Assembly: GCA_944548615.1 (NCBI GenBank)
Contig: OX155972.1
Span: forward strand, 6,764,975 to 6,828,974
DNA: 64,000 nt
Direction of reading: 5' to 3'
Source of the DNA: Micropterix aruncella
Lineage: Eukaryota > Arthropoda > Insecta > Lepidoptera > Micropterigidae
Shown here: piece by piece, positions 22,860 through 33,063 of the stretch
Layout: each line of letters begins with the position of its first letter
Numbering within the stretch: position 1 is the first letter of the stretch
Notes under the pieces: generated by a model
The model's input: the letters and a program-made list of their open reading frames with translations, nothing else
The model's database searches: none
What the model was told of the DNA's origin: nothing
Translations under genes and position numbers: made by a program

Positions 22860-23789
22860 TTAGTTATAATGATGTAACATACAATGTATCTTCATATTAC
22901 TAAATGTACCGAACGTACGATCGCATAGATTGCATACAAACTTCCGTTGCTGCCCGTGTATAACGCGTGTATGACCGTTCAATTCTTGTTTCCTCAAGAA
23001 CGACCTTCCACATTTCTCACAATTGTACGACTTTGATTTATTATGTTTTTCATTGACGTGCCTCACCAACGAATTCCTCATCGTGAAGGTTTTGTCACAT
23101 TTTTCACAGGAATAACGTACAGAGGTTCGAATCTTCGGATAAAGGTTCAATCCTAGATGTATGGTATCCGAGTGAATCTTAAGTCCTTCTTTATATTTAA
23201 AGGTTTTATCGCATTTGGGACAGTTGAAAGGTCTGACACGAGTGTGCACTCGTCTTAAGTGACGATTCAAGTGGTTCTTTCTCACGAACTTGGCTGGACA
23301 CTTGTCGCATTCAAAGAATACTGATTTTTCGTGTATACACTTGATGTGAACCGTCAAATCCCCTTTTCTTTTAAACGTACTATCGCATAACTCACAGGCA
23401 TATTTCAAAGACATGATTTTCACAGATTGAGCGTGACAATCGTGACACTTCATTACCCATTCGTTATTGGCACAATTCAACTCGACAAAAACATTAATTA
23501 ACTCATCGCCGCATTCCAAACATTTTAAACGCTCCAGTTTTCGTAAATTTACAAACAATTTCCCGCTGAAATCATCTCTGGTCGTGGAGGCGTCGCTGCG
23601 GGGCTCCGGCTTCAGGAATTTCACTTCTTCAGTCGTAAAATTCTCCCGCTTCACCGGCGAAATTTCCCATTCCGTCTTAACCGGGGCGCCGAACAGTAAA
23701 TTTTTGTTAGAAACTTCGAGGTCTTCGTTGAATCGCACGTGGTTAGGTTTTTCTTTCCCTAAAATCGAAGTGACATTAATTACCGGCAT
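22860..23789 (-). CDS. C2H2 zinc-finger protein, array copy U7
   Basis: Intact 309-aa copy (T138, H307). It is the last copy with the MPVINVTS N-terminus; the upstream spacer carries a nonsense change in the pentapeptide frame. Confidence 0.8.
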   Translation of the reverse strand: MPVINVTSILGKEKPNHVRFNEDLEVSNKNLLFGAPVKTEWEISPVKRENFTTEEVKFLKPEPRSDASTTRDDFSGKLFVNLRKLERLKCLECGDELINVFVELNCANNEWVMKCHDCHAQSVKIMSLKYACELCDSTFKRKGDLTVHIKCIHEKSVFFECDKCPAKFVRKNHLNRHLRRVHTRVRPFNCPKCDKTFKYKEGLKIHSDTIHLGLNLYPKIRTSVRYSCEKCDKTFTMRNSLVRHVNEKHNKSKSYNCEKCGRSFLRKQELNGHTRVIHGQQRKFVCNLCDRTFGTFSNMKIHCMLHHYN

Positions 23790-24417
23790 CCTTGTAGTGG
23801 ATGATTTAGTACATCAAACTAAACATTACAAAAAAATGTTTTAAGTTTTTCTGTTAGGTTAGGTTAGGTTCTCGAAACGTCAGTTTGACATTTGCAAAAC
23901 TGCCTTCTGCAAGATTGCCTTCTGCAAAACTGCCGCCTGCAAGAATGCCGTCTGCTAGATTGCCGTCTGCAAATTTGCCTTCTGCAAGATTGATGGGACC
24001 CGTTTTGACATGAACTCCATCTGTGTAAGATTTATTCGTTTTGATTTATTCGTTTTGAAGGGAGACCAGAGTTTATTTAACAATCCTACTAATATTAACA
24101 ATGTGTAACATTGTTAATATTAGTAGGATTGTTAAATTATTGCAAATGTATTATATTTAAAAAACTTATATTTGGGTAAGAAAAAAGCACATCCAGAATA
24201 AAAATTAAGAAGGGAAAATAAAAGATTAAAATAAATTAGTTCAAACAAAAAATAACAGATGGCGACAACGGTAATTGAAGAAATATAAAGTGAAGAGTGC
24301 GACAAAGCATTTACACAAATTGAATATTCAAAAGTAAACGTACAATCGATCCATCGCAGACTAAAATATGCGTGTCGGCAGTGTCAAAAAGTAATTTGCA
24401 GTCCCCTTACTTTATCT
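23790..24417. repeat. Inter-gene spacer of U7: minisatellite, palindrome, IS66-like stretch
   Basis: Minisatellite 23892-23995; CTGCTAG replaces CTGCAAG near 23955, creating TAG in the - strand pentapeptide frame, so the 73-codon ORF is broken only here. Palindrome 24075-24137; IS66-like stretch 24289-24417. Confidence 0.8.
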
Positions 24418-26054
24418 GGAATTCAAATTATCCTTAAATTATCTAGAAAAAATCTGCAACTCGTGATAAAATTATAAATTTTCCTACACGCATTACTTTA
24501 AACAGTAGCAGTTGCATTGACAACATATTTTCAAACTGTGAGGTTACTGCAGGCAACCGTATTAACTGCGGTCTATCGGACCACGACGGGCAAATGGTGA
24601 GCCTCAAATGCTACAATAAATGCAGAGTTAGCCGAGAAGTTTGTGTTAAACGAAAACTTACCGAAAATGGTCTTATTAAATTTCAGGCAGCTTTGATAGC
24701 TAATTCCCCCTATGTAAGCAATGATCCAAATGAGTCATATGAAAACATTTTAAGGTGGTATTTAACATCTCTTAATAATGTAACGATTCCCCTAAAAAAA
24801 TACCCAAAACTGAAAAAAACATTTAACGACTGGGCGATTCCGGGTGTTAAGGTTTCTAGATCACCGATGTTTGAATTACTTATCAACTAAAAACAGGAAA
24901 ATGTGATGCCGAATTTTTAAAACATATAGGTACAGACCTATAAGAAGAGCTATCTATCCTTCATAGAACGGTCAGAAAATAAAATCAAAGCTGTCTGGAA
25001 TATTATAAGCAAAGTGTCGTAGAAGTTTGTCTACAGAAAATGTGGTTAGGTTAAATTCAAACAGTAAACAATATCTAACACTAGTGCAGTTGCAGAGCTC
25101 TTCAACGACCAATTCAGCATTCCAAAAGTTGACAATATTAGCTTATTTGAGACGACCCAAATTTCCTCTGACCTTTTCTATCAAGCTATTGCAATAGAAA
25201 TAAGGCGACTTTAAAATTTATGTATACGATGCCACAAGAAATTATAAAAATAAGATAATTATATTAAAATCAAGGACTCTACCGACCTCTGATCTATTTC
25301 GACAAGAATAATGAAGAGCAGTATTGTCCCGGTGGCCGAATATTTGTCTTCTTTATTAAAAAAATGTATTAGCTCTGGAATTTTCCCAACTAAAATGAAG
25401 ATGGAAAAAGTGATTCCTATCCATATAAAGGGACCCCGGGAAGACAAACAACTACCGGCCAATATCACTTTTGCCATCTTTTAGCAAGATATTGAAAAAA
25501 TTAATCCTTCAGAGGCTAAGTACCTTTTTGCCGAACACAACATCCTTACGCCAAAGCAATGTGGGTTCCGCAAGTCACTATCCACCATTGATGCGATTGC
25601 AGGTCTTATGGAAAAACTATTATCCCGCGTCGATAAGTCGAATAAAACTTGTGGCATTTTTTGTGACGTATCCAAGGCTTTTGATTGCGTCGATCACCTT
25701 ATTTTGCTTCAGAATCTCGAGCACTACGGCATTAGAGATACAGTTCTAAGCTTAATACAATCTTACCTACAAGGACGGACGCAAGTCACTAAAGTCCAAA
25801 ACAGCTTGAGCGATCACCAAAAAAATACTAAAGGCGTACCGCAAGGTTCCATTCTGGGACCCTTTCTTTTTCTTGTATACATCAATGATATACCTACCAG
25901 ATTGCGTGTTATCTGATAACGATGAAATTGTACTGTACGCAGATGATACCTCAATAATTTCAGCGATGCAAATCATGAACAACTAATTAGGCGAATTGAT
26001 GTTACCATGAAAAAACTTTGTACTTGGTTCCAATTAAATCAATTGTCTCTTAAT
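24418..26054 (+). mobile_element. Degenerate APE-type LINE fragment, U7/U8
   Basis: Last LINE module of the array. Linker stretch 24594-24890 and RT stretch 25608-25916 (KTCGIFC) are uninterrupted by other elements; same five-T frameshift. Confidence 0.85.
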
Positions 26055-26281
26055 TAAAAAAATACACATAAGTAGAGTAGTTCATATTTATAACGGCAGT
26101 CTTGTTTTTTATGCCTTTTAATATATTTACTTGTCGATACATGAATATGGCATATTTTGCCTGAGAGGAGGAGGCAAGTCATTTCATTACAAACCAGCTT
26201 CAAAACAAAAAATGCGTTAACATTTTTTTGAAGAAAAAAAAAATACATTTATTATTTTATTATCAAAGACAGTATTTTTTC

Positions 26282-27178
26282 TTAGTTATAATGATGTAAC
26301 ATACAATGTATCTTCATATTACTAAATGTACCGAACGTACGATCGCATAGATTGCATACAAACTTCCGTTGCTGCCCGTGTATAACGCGTGTATGACCGT
26401 TCAATTCTTGTTTCCTCAAGAACGACCTTCCACATTTCTCACAATTGTACGACTTTGATTTATTATGTTTTTCATTGACGTGCCTCACCAACGAATTCCT
26501 CATCGTGAAGGTTTTGTCACATTTTTCACAGGAATAACGTACAGAGGTTCGAATCTTCGGATAAAGGTTCAATCCTAGATGTATGGTATCCGAGTGAATC
26601 TTAAGTCCTTCTTTATATTTAAAGGTTTTATCGCATTTGGGACAGTTGAAAGGTCTGACACGAGTGTGCACTCGTCTTAAGTGACGATTCAAGTGGTTCT
26701 TTCTCACGAACTTGGCTGGACACTTGTCGCATTCAAAGAATACTGATTTTTCGTGTATACACTTGATGTGAACCGTCAAATCCCCTTTTCTTTTAAACGT
26801 ACTATCGCATAACTCACAGGCATATTTCAAAGACATGATTTTCACAGATTGAGCGTGACAATCGTGACACTTCATTACCCATTCGTTATTGGCACAATTC
26901 AACTCGACAAAAACATTAATTAACTCATCGCCGCATTCCAAACATTTTAAACGCTCCAGTTTTCGTAAATTTACAAACAATTTCCCGCTGAAATCATCTC
27001 TGGTCGTGGAGGCGTCGCTGCGGGGCTCCGGCTTCAGGAATTTCACTTCTTCAGTCGTAAAATTCTCCCGCTTCACCGGCGAAATTTCCCATTCCGTCTT
27101 AACCGGGGCGCCGAACAGTAAATTTTTGTTAGAAACTTCGAGGTCTTCGTTGAATCGCACGTCGTTACGGTGCTCCAT
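26282..27178 (-). CDS. C2H2 zinc-finger protein, array-edge copy U8 with alternative N-terminus
   Basis: 298-aa copy. From VRFNEDLEV onward it is the array protein (T138 and H307 states), but the first residues are MEHRND instead of MPVINVTSILGKEKPNH. The breakpoint is at the shared TAAC-ACGTGCGATTC around 27155-27165. The DNA upstream of this ATG matches the flank of the truncated paralogue at 29.5 kb, not the array spacer. This copy probably keeps the ancestral promoter and start, while U1-U7 share a substituted 5' end with the minisatellite and palindrome. Confidence 0.8.
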   Translation of the reverse strand: MEHRNDVRFNEDLEVSNKNLLFGAPVKTEWEISPVKRENFTTEEVKFLKPEPRSDASTTRDDFSGKLFVNLRKLERLKCLECGDELINVFVELNCANNEWVMKCHDCHAQSVKIMSLKYACELCDSTFKRKGDLTVHIKCIHEKSVFFECDKCPAKFVRKNHLNRHLRRVHTRVRPFNCPKCDKTFKYKEGLKIHSDTIHLGLNLYPKIRTSVRYSCEKCDKTFTMRNSLVRHVNEKHNKSKSYNCEKCGRSFLRKQELNGHTRVIHGQQRKFVCNLCDRTFGTFSNMKIHCMLHHYN

Positions 27179-27490
27179 TCTTATTTAAGCGAGTAGAGGA
27201 GGAAACCGAAACAAAAAGCGTTGATTTCATTTAAACACGAAAATACCACGATGGTTTGACAGTTTATAATTTGGCTATCGAATTATACCCACTCCACATG
27301 TTCGCCAGCGTTGGCCGCATCGCCTATGTCCCTCTCGCTCTTTCCCATACATTTATCTGACGTCACAATGGTGCCGACTCGCTTCCACCTAAGCAGGATT
27401 GGCAAACATTTGCCAACATGTGGAGCAGGCATGATACAGCGGTACCATGGATAGTAAAGTGTTTAGAAGGATAATTAAATTACATATTCA
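27179..27490. repeat. Duplicated 5' flank of the zinc-finger gene (copy 1)
   Basis: The first ~110 bp (CTTATTTAAGCGAGTAGAGG ...) match 29773-29880 at about 90% by eye. A second block at 27405-27480 (CAAACATTTGCCAACATGTG ...) matches 30540-30615. The two blocks are about 120 bp apart here and about 660 bp apart in the other copy, where a palindromic MITE lies between them. Confidence 0.7.
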
Positions 27491-28993
27491 GATTTTTTTA
27501 CCAGTGTAATTTAAAATTTCCAATTATGTAGAAGTAGGTACGAGAAAAAATCATTAAAACAATAAATATAATATGACCTTTTTATTTTATTAGCCTTTCA
27601 AATCAGCCACACAATAAACAGTGGCTTACCTCATCAGCCACCAGTAACAATAGTTCGTATAGGTAGGGCGGTTTAAGCAATAGTTAATCAATATTTTTTA
27701 TTATCCAGGTACCATATTAATATAGTCTAATGTTTAGATATTTGAATCAATTTTAACACGTCATTACTTAAATTTTCTGATTGCTAAATATGATAAAACG
27801 AATTTACCGCTTTAAGTTTGTCTTTCCAACGATTTTTATTGTTTTTTTTTTTGATTCAGTATATATGAGATCAAGATGGCATTCTATCTAAATAGAAGTA
27901 ATAAATCTATTTGAACATTAAAGTGCGTAATTATTACACATTGAAACCTGTAAACCAATTAAAAACTGACATATTTATATAAATAATATTAAAATAAAAG
28001 GGTTTTTTTATATATCGTAAAGGCGTGTTTAGACTCAGAGCGACTCCATAATGTTATACCATGAAAGTTGCCATATTGAACATTTTTATTTATTGAAGTC
28101 CAAAATACCTTTCATTACAAAAATATTCTCTTAGCCTAATATTTCATAATTAATTAAACAGTTCTCCAATTTACTTCCTAACTCGGAAAGAGATTCAGAA
28201 ATAATAGTTTGTGGTTTACCACCTCATAGGAATAACCCGTATGGAGGTGGTACCAACAGAAAACGTATATTGCCTGCCGAAAAAGCATGATATATCCGCT
28301 CTTAGGTTTTTATTTTACTTAAAAAAAAAAATAACTTTATATTGCAATGGTATTTACATTTAATAATTACAAGGTTGGAGGTAGTTACTTTATTATAAAA
28401 TTTAAAAATTTTGAAGAGACCACATTAAGCGGAAGGTATTTTAGTTAAAATATTCATAAATAAATATTCGTACATCTAAAATAATACATACCTACATATA
28501 TACGATAATCGCATAAACTATACATGAATTTATATTACTAAGGATATTTATTTACATAAGGATATATAAATAAAAATTATTATAAATAAGTACATACATA
28601 TAATATGATAATTAAAAAATTAAAAATATATTATTATGATAATACGAGTATATATTTACATATGCAAAAGTGCCTTGATAACTATTTATCAAAGAAAATG
28701 ACAATTTGCAATGCCATTTTTTTAAAGAAGTTAAATAAGAATGAACTACAATACAATACAATATAGACGTAAATTTGCATAATATATATAAATAGTAACA
28801 TAATAATATATTTTAGATAGTGCCGTAGATACAGATCGTAGTAAAATACTGGTTTCCATATACCTAGTAGTAAGTCGTTGAGCAATATAATACGCTATAA
28901 CCAATGCTACAATATATTTTTTAAATTAATTAAATCATTATATTAATGATCCCTACGCTTACTTCGCTATATCCCAAAATGCAAATACCTACA
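27491..28993. other. AT-rich non-coding DNA
   Basis: No coding region or known element was recognised. Contents are A/T runs, TATA-rich tracts around 28440-28680 and an isolated GC-poor stretch 28020-28300. Short ORFs here have no recognisable domain. Confidence 0.6.
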
Positions 28994-29009
28994 TTCTTCT
29001 TCTTCTTCA

Positions 29010-29135
29010 TCAGCGCGCATTCGCCCACCGTTGGGCATACGCCTCTCCAATCACTCTCCATTCGGATCGGTTGTCCGTTTCCCTCATCCAGACAGGTCCA
29101 GCTGTCTCCTTGATGTCATCTTACATTATACGTTG
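29010..29135 (-). mobile_element. RTE-type LINE C-terminal tail
   Basis: The - strand reads ...DDIKETAGPVWMRETDNRSEWR..., then GEAYAQRWANAR and a stop at 29012-29010. A C-terminal (D)R-x-x-WR followed within about 20 residues by the stop is characteristic of RTE-clade ORFs. A GAAGAAGAA-type tail follows the stop (28994-29008 read inverted), the usual short-repeat 3' end. Only the extreme 3' end is recognisable. Confidence 0.5.
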
Positions 29136-29487
29136 CCAGTGTCAGTTTGGTTTGGTAGCCTGATCGTACCCAGAGATTCTTAGCACGCCCTGCCCCGCCG
29201 TCACCGTAACCGCTGCCGTGGCTCGGGATAGTGGGGCTGCTGGGGACTGGGGGCCGTGGTAAGGTTGTACTGTTCATCATGATTGGAGGTATTTAGCCCG
29301 ATACCCGCCACGTCGGCTACACGTCTTGGCGAGCTCCACACTTTCAGGAAAATATTTCCATTTCCTAGGTTTGTGGCAACCTGGTCGGGTTACTTAACCG
29401 CCGAATTGCACTATATTCACTAAATTTATTATTTATTGTTGAGAAAATTTCAAAATATATGTTGACGTTTAGAATTTAAATTTCGAA
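29136..29487. other. Unassigned GC-richer stretch
   Basis: No ORF or family recognised. 29190-29350 is markedly GC-richer than its surroundings and contains CACGTCGGCTACACGTC, so it may be a fragment of a mobile element. Confidence 0.4.
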
Positions 29488-29772
29488 TTACATAAGTATT
29501 GTAATTATTAAAAAAGACTCATCGCCACATTCGAAGCACCTTAAATGCTCCAGTGTTCGCAAATTTACGAACAATTTCCCGCTGAAATCACCTCTAGTCG
29601 TGGAGGCGTCGCTGCGGGGCTCGCGTTTCAGGAATTTCACTTCTTCAGCCGTAAAAACCTCCCGCTTCACCGGCGAAATTTCCCATTCCGCCTTAACCGG
29701 GGCGCCGAACAGTAAATTTTTGTTAGAAACTTCGAGGTCTTCGTTGAATCGCACGTCGTAACGGTGCTCCAT
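29488..29772 (-). pseudogene. Truncated zinc-finger gene paralogue (N-terminal 84 codons)
   Basis: Begins MEHRYDVRFNEDLEV and follows the U8 protein through the first C-x2-C (CFECGDE), then diverges and stops after ten unrelated codons. About ten substitutions separate it from U8 (for example KAE, AEE, KREP, HLRCFEC), so it is much older than the differences between array units. No finger-encoding exon was seen in the following DNA. It is either a 5' fragment left by duplication or the first exon of a once intron-containing gene; the break at GATGAGT is compatible with, but does not prove, an exon boundary. Confidence 0.65.
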
Positions 29773-29905
29773 TCTTATTTAAGCGAGTAGAGGAGGAAAC
29801 CGAAACAAAAAGCGTTGATTTCATTTAAACACGAAAATACCTCGATGGTTTGACAGTTCATAGTTTGACTAACGAATGATGGCCACTCCACATGTTGGCG
29901 AATGT
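29773..29905. repeat. Duplicated 5' flank of the zinc-finger gene (copy 2)
   Basis: Counterpart of 27179-27300, joined to the truncated paralogue just as copy 1 joins U8. Homology ends around the ACTCCACATGTT block (29884-29896). Confidence 0.7.
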
Positions 29906-30093
29906 CGTGTCCAAGTTGGTGTAAATAACTACTAAGGATACATAAATGGAAAACTCCTATGGCAGATATGCCAACGTCACCACAAAAATATGAGATGTGC
30001 TTGTCAGCCTGCGAGCCGCGCCTGCGCACTCTGCGCACCTCTTCTATTTTTGACGTGATTTTGACAGATCCGCGCTGTCAGCTGGCTAGACAG

Positions 30094-30191
30094 CCATTAC
30101 ATAGTTACATACAGGTCGACCTAATAAAAGCGTGTTAAAAAGACTTTTAACACGCTTTTATTAGGTCGACCTGTATGTAACTATGCAATGG
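30094..30191. repeat. 98-bp palindrome with 47-bp arms
   Basis: Arms 30094-30140 and 30145-30191 are complementary with one mismatch (30099/30186), loop AGAC. The arm includes AGGTCGACCT and the TAACACGCTTTTAT terminus. The left arm is an inverted copy of the first 47 bp of the element that continues to about 30475. Confidence 0.85.
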
Positions 30192-30475
30192 AATCTAAGG
30201 TAACTAATTTCACCATCTTCCAAGGATCATAGCGTCATGAAAATTGGCAGCTGTATGTAGTTCTGATGACAATACAATAATATGGTACCTACTGTCGAAC
30301 TGATCTGATGATGGAATCGGAAGATATGAACTGGAACTTTATGATGGAACATTGTATCATAGTTGTATTTGGACTTGTTAGAAAAGTCTTGGAATGCACT
30401 TTGACCACGATTAGGTTTCAAGGTCTGATGATATGGTTTTTACGTAGGTACATTTATAAAAGCGTGTTTTTAGTG
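30145..30475. mobile_element. Short TIR element (MITE-like)
   Basis: Starts TTTTAACACGCTTTTATTAG and ends with the inverted counterpart (TTTATAAAAGCGTGTTTTT, 30453-30472). The interior has no transposase; the small ORF starting at 30308 is not gene-like. It lies between the two halves of the duplicated zinc-finger flank and therefore probably inserted there. Confidence 0.55.
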
Positions 30476-30639
30476 TTTTTTTTAAAACTATTAATTTATT
30501 TATTTTATTTGAAAATCCGCATCTTATACGTTACACGAACATTCGCCAAAGTGTGGAGGAAGCATGAGACAGCTGTACCATGGATTAGTGAAGTGGATAG
30601 AAGCCTAATTAAATCACGTATTTCCATACACCCGAAACT

Positions 30640-31802
30640 CATACATTTGTGAAACTCGATTCTTATTGTTGTCGCTTTATCTACGATGTAAGGCGTATAT
30701 TATCCCGGACAGTGTAGTAGTTCGTTAAAAATAAAATTAGGAAGCCTTTAAATCCGGGCTTGTGATATTTCTACAATACAAGATGAGTTATTAGTTACCA
30801 GCATTTTAGTAAAAGCTTGTTTTTAAAAATATTTTTATACTAATAATATATTCAGAATTTAATTTGAATTTAATAATATATTCAGAATTTGGGTCAAAAT
30901 AGCGGAGTCTACGCGGTATACATAGGGAACGTCGATAATTCATATCTATATAAAATCTAAATGAGTATGTAGTAATAAAGTTATAGTGTGAGTTAGATAT
31001 TTTGAAATGTTTGCTACGTACCGTGGAGTGGGGTGAGATTGATTTCGCGGACGGAGATTGATCACTCGGCCATTTTTCCCCTTTTTAATAATATTTCCCT
31101 CTACAGGTAGATTTCGAACCTTGTTTTGTACGTGATACCAATACTGAATAGTGACCAAATGACCTGTGACTTTTCTCGGTGCCAGCGGAATTTTGAAGCG
31201 GCATTCCATGCGGATTGTTAGTTTCATTTTGAAAATTGACCTCATCATAGTTTAAAAAATATACCTTGTACATTCCATGATTTCCACAAAAACTAAAAAC
31301 GTATAGGATATAAAAGGCTATAACTGCAGTATAGGAACTTCTCCTGGATTGTTGATTTTTAAACGTCAGCGAACTATATTAACCACGCAGATTCCGAATC
31401 TGCAATAATCTTTTGTCGGTCTCAATAAACGAGCGAGATATAGGCATTCAAAGTTTGCATACTAAACGTCAACAAATCGGCCATATTGTTTCAGGAGTAG
31501 TGTCTGGAATATAGTCGATATATCGCGAGTTCTCTAATATCGATAACAATTAGCGATATTACAAAAATAATAGCATGTTCATGAAAAAACATGTCTGTAT
31601 TTTCGAGGTTTATATCAATGACTTTGCGTTTTGATAACAAAAGGTATCCTGAAACAATTGAAAATTCTTAAATTCAAAAAGTTTTTTTCGAATTTCACTC
31701 GAAATTCTTAAAAAAAAATTAGCCTGCGTAGCTATGGATGTTGACATGTGTTAACGATAATTCGGATTATTTTCGAGGTTTCTTGAAATGTCTTTGGGTA
31801 TT
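30640..31802. other. Non-coding AT-rich DNA
   Basis: No gene recognised. A direct repeat is visible: the segment around 31600-31670 (TTTTCGAGGTTT ... AAAAGGTATCCTGAAAC) recurs at 31772-31802 and 32518-32550, the second copy being split by the TIR element that follows. Confidence 0.5.
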
Positions 31803-32509
31803 CTGCCGTCGTATGAAAACACAGTAACTTTGAGACGTTTTGAGAAAAACATATTTGTTTTCATGAACACAGTAATCAATATAGATTATTTCTTTTAATA
31901 TTTAATGTTAAAAAATAGTTAGAACTTCAATTCTGCATAAAAATAAATATTAAATTATAATTGTTTAAATTATTAAATTAGATATTGTGTTTTAAATTAG
32001 GAAAATAATTTGATAAATTTTATATTTTTAAGCTATAACACCGTAACAGAGTGGTTACTGTGTTATAGGTAAATTTTACCCATTACTGTGTTCTGACCGT
32101 GTAAAAAAAACTGCAGGTACCTTAAACACAGTAATTGAGATACTGTGATTAATTCGTGTACTAATAAATAAACTTTTAATAAATTTTTACCCAAAACCAC
32201 AGTATCTGAAGAAGCCGTGTTGAAAACAAATAAAAATATTTCTTAAATGCTTATAGGTATTTAAAAAAATGACAGTAAATAATAGGTTACTGTATTTTAA
32301 CTTAAAAAAATATACTTACTGTGTTTTTTATTACAAATATTCTGATTTTTTAAATAAATACTGTGTTTTTAACTAAGGTATCTCGGTAACTATCCATCGA
32401 CAGACAATCCGAAAAATTTGCCTTATAGTACTCCAACTCGTAATTTTAAAGAACCAAACTTGTATAAACACAGTAAATGAAGTTACTGTGTTTTCATTTA
32501 CGACGACAG
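31803..32509. mobile_element. 707-bp TIR element with ACACAGTAA sub-repeats
   Basis: Left end CTGCCGTCGTATGAAAACAC (31803-) and right end, read inverted, CTGTCGTCGTAAATGAAAAC continue together for about 28 bp. TATT flanks both sides (31799-31802, 32510-32513) as a likely target duplication. The interior is full of ACACAGTAA/TTACTGTGTT copies in both orientations and has no transposase ORF. A neighbouring paralogous segment (31600-31670) preserves an unoccupied version of the site. Confidence 0.7.
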
Positions 32510-32549
32510 TATTAATGTCAAAAGGTAACCTGAAACAAACGAAATTTCT

Positions 32550-33060
32550 TCAATATCAAATTAACACCGCAGGCAATTTTTTTTTCCAATTTTTCCCGAA
32601 GATTTTTCCCGAATTTAGCTGTGCTTTTTCATTTATTAAATAAAAAATGTCCAACAAGTGGGACCACAAAACGACAGTCTTTAAATTATATCCATGCTGA
32701 TGGATCTTTCTATCACCAGATCATAACATTAAGCAAAACGCGATGCGGCGTTTGTTTCTTTTGCTCAGGAAATGAATATAGCCGATTTCGGAGTGCAAGT
32801 TGTTAAAATTAAAATAAACAACTGATCTCAACCTACAGCCAAGAGAAGAAAAAAATAGAGGATTCCAAGAAATCTGGATCTTAATAGTTTTCCGAAAAAA
32901 AGTTTTATTTCTATTCATTTTGACCACAACTATTTACGAAAGTCTCCGAAACTGAAATGACTCGCCGGGAAGCAAAATGAGTGTAACACCTATTCGCCCA
33001 TCCTACTGTATCGGCCGAGTACTAATTTGCTGTCTCGCCGCTCTACTCGGTGCGTGTGAT
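32550..33060. other. Unassigned DNA before the GC-rich repeat
   Basis: No gene or element identified. Short ORFs around 32621-32930 overlap on both strands and lack recognisable domains. Composition becomes GC-rich from about 32955. Confidence 0.4.
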
Positions 33061-33063
33061 CAA

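Larger units (their letters stand above)
1..27165. repeat. Tandem array of ~3.42-kb composite units (U1-U8)
   Basis: Eight successive units are nearly identical by eye. Zinc-finger ORF spacing is 3962, 3422, 3687, 3421, 3421, 3427 and 3422 bp. The two long spacings are explained by a piggyBac fragment (U1 and U2) and a TTAA-flanked MITE (U3). Base 1 of the window corresponds to base 3952, so the array is open to the left. The right edge lies near 27165, where the U8 zinc-finger ORF switches to a different 5' end. Each unit is LINE RT part (+), zinc-finger ORF (-), minisatellite, palindrome, IS66-like stretch, LINE endonuclease part (+). Private indels argue against simple assembly duplication but copy number cannot be verified here. 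Confidence 0.95.

Noticed and set aside
1..27165. Array as an assembly duplication artefact
   Set aside because: Units differ by a MITE, an 11-bp indel, a 5-bp indel and scattered substitutions. Copy number still needs long-read confirmation.
1..27165. CRISPR-like or bacterial repeat array
   Set aside because: Repeat unit is kilobases long with eukaryotic genes and transposons; no spacer-repeat structure.
30308..30652. 114-codon ORF
   Set aside because: Spans the end of a TIR element and the duplicated flank; no recognisable domain.
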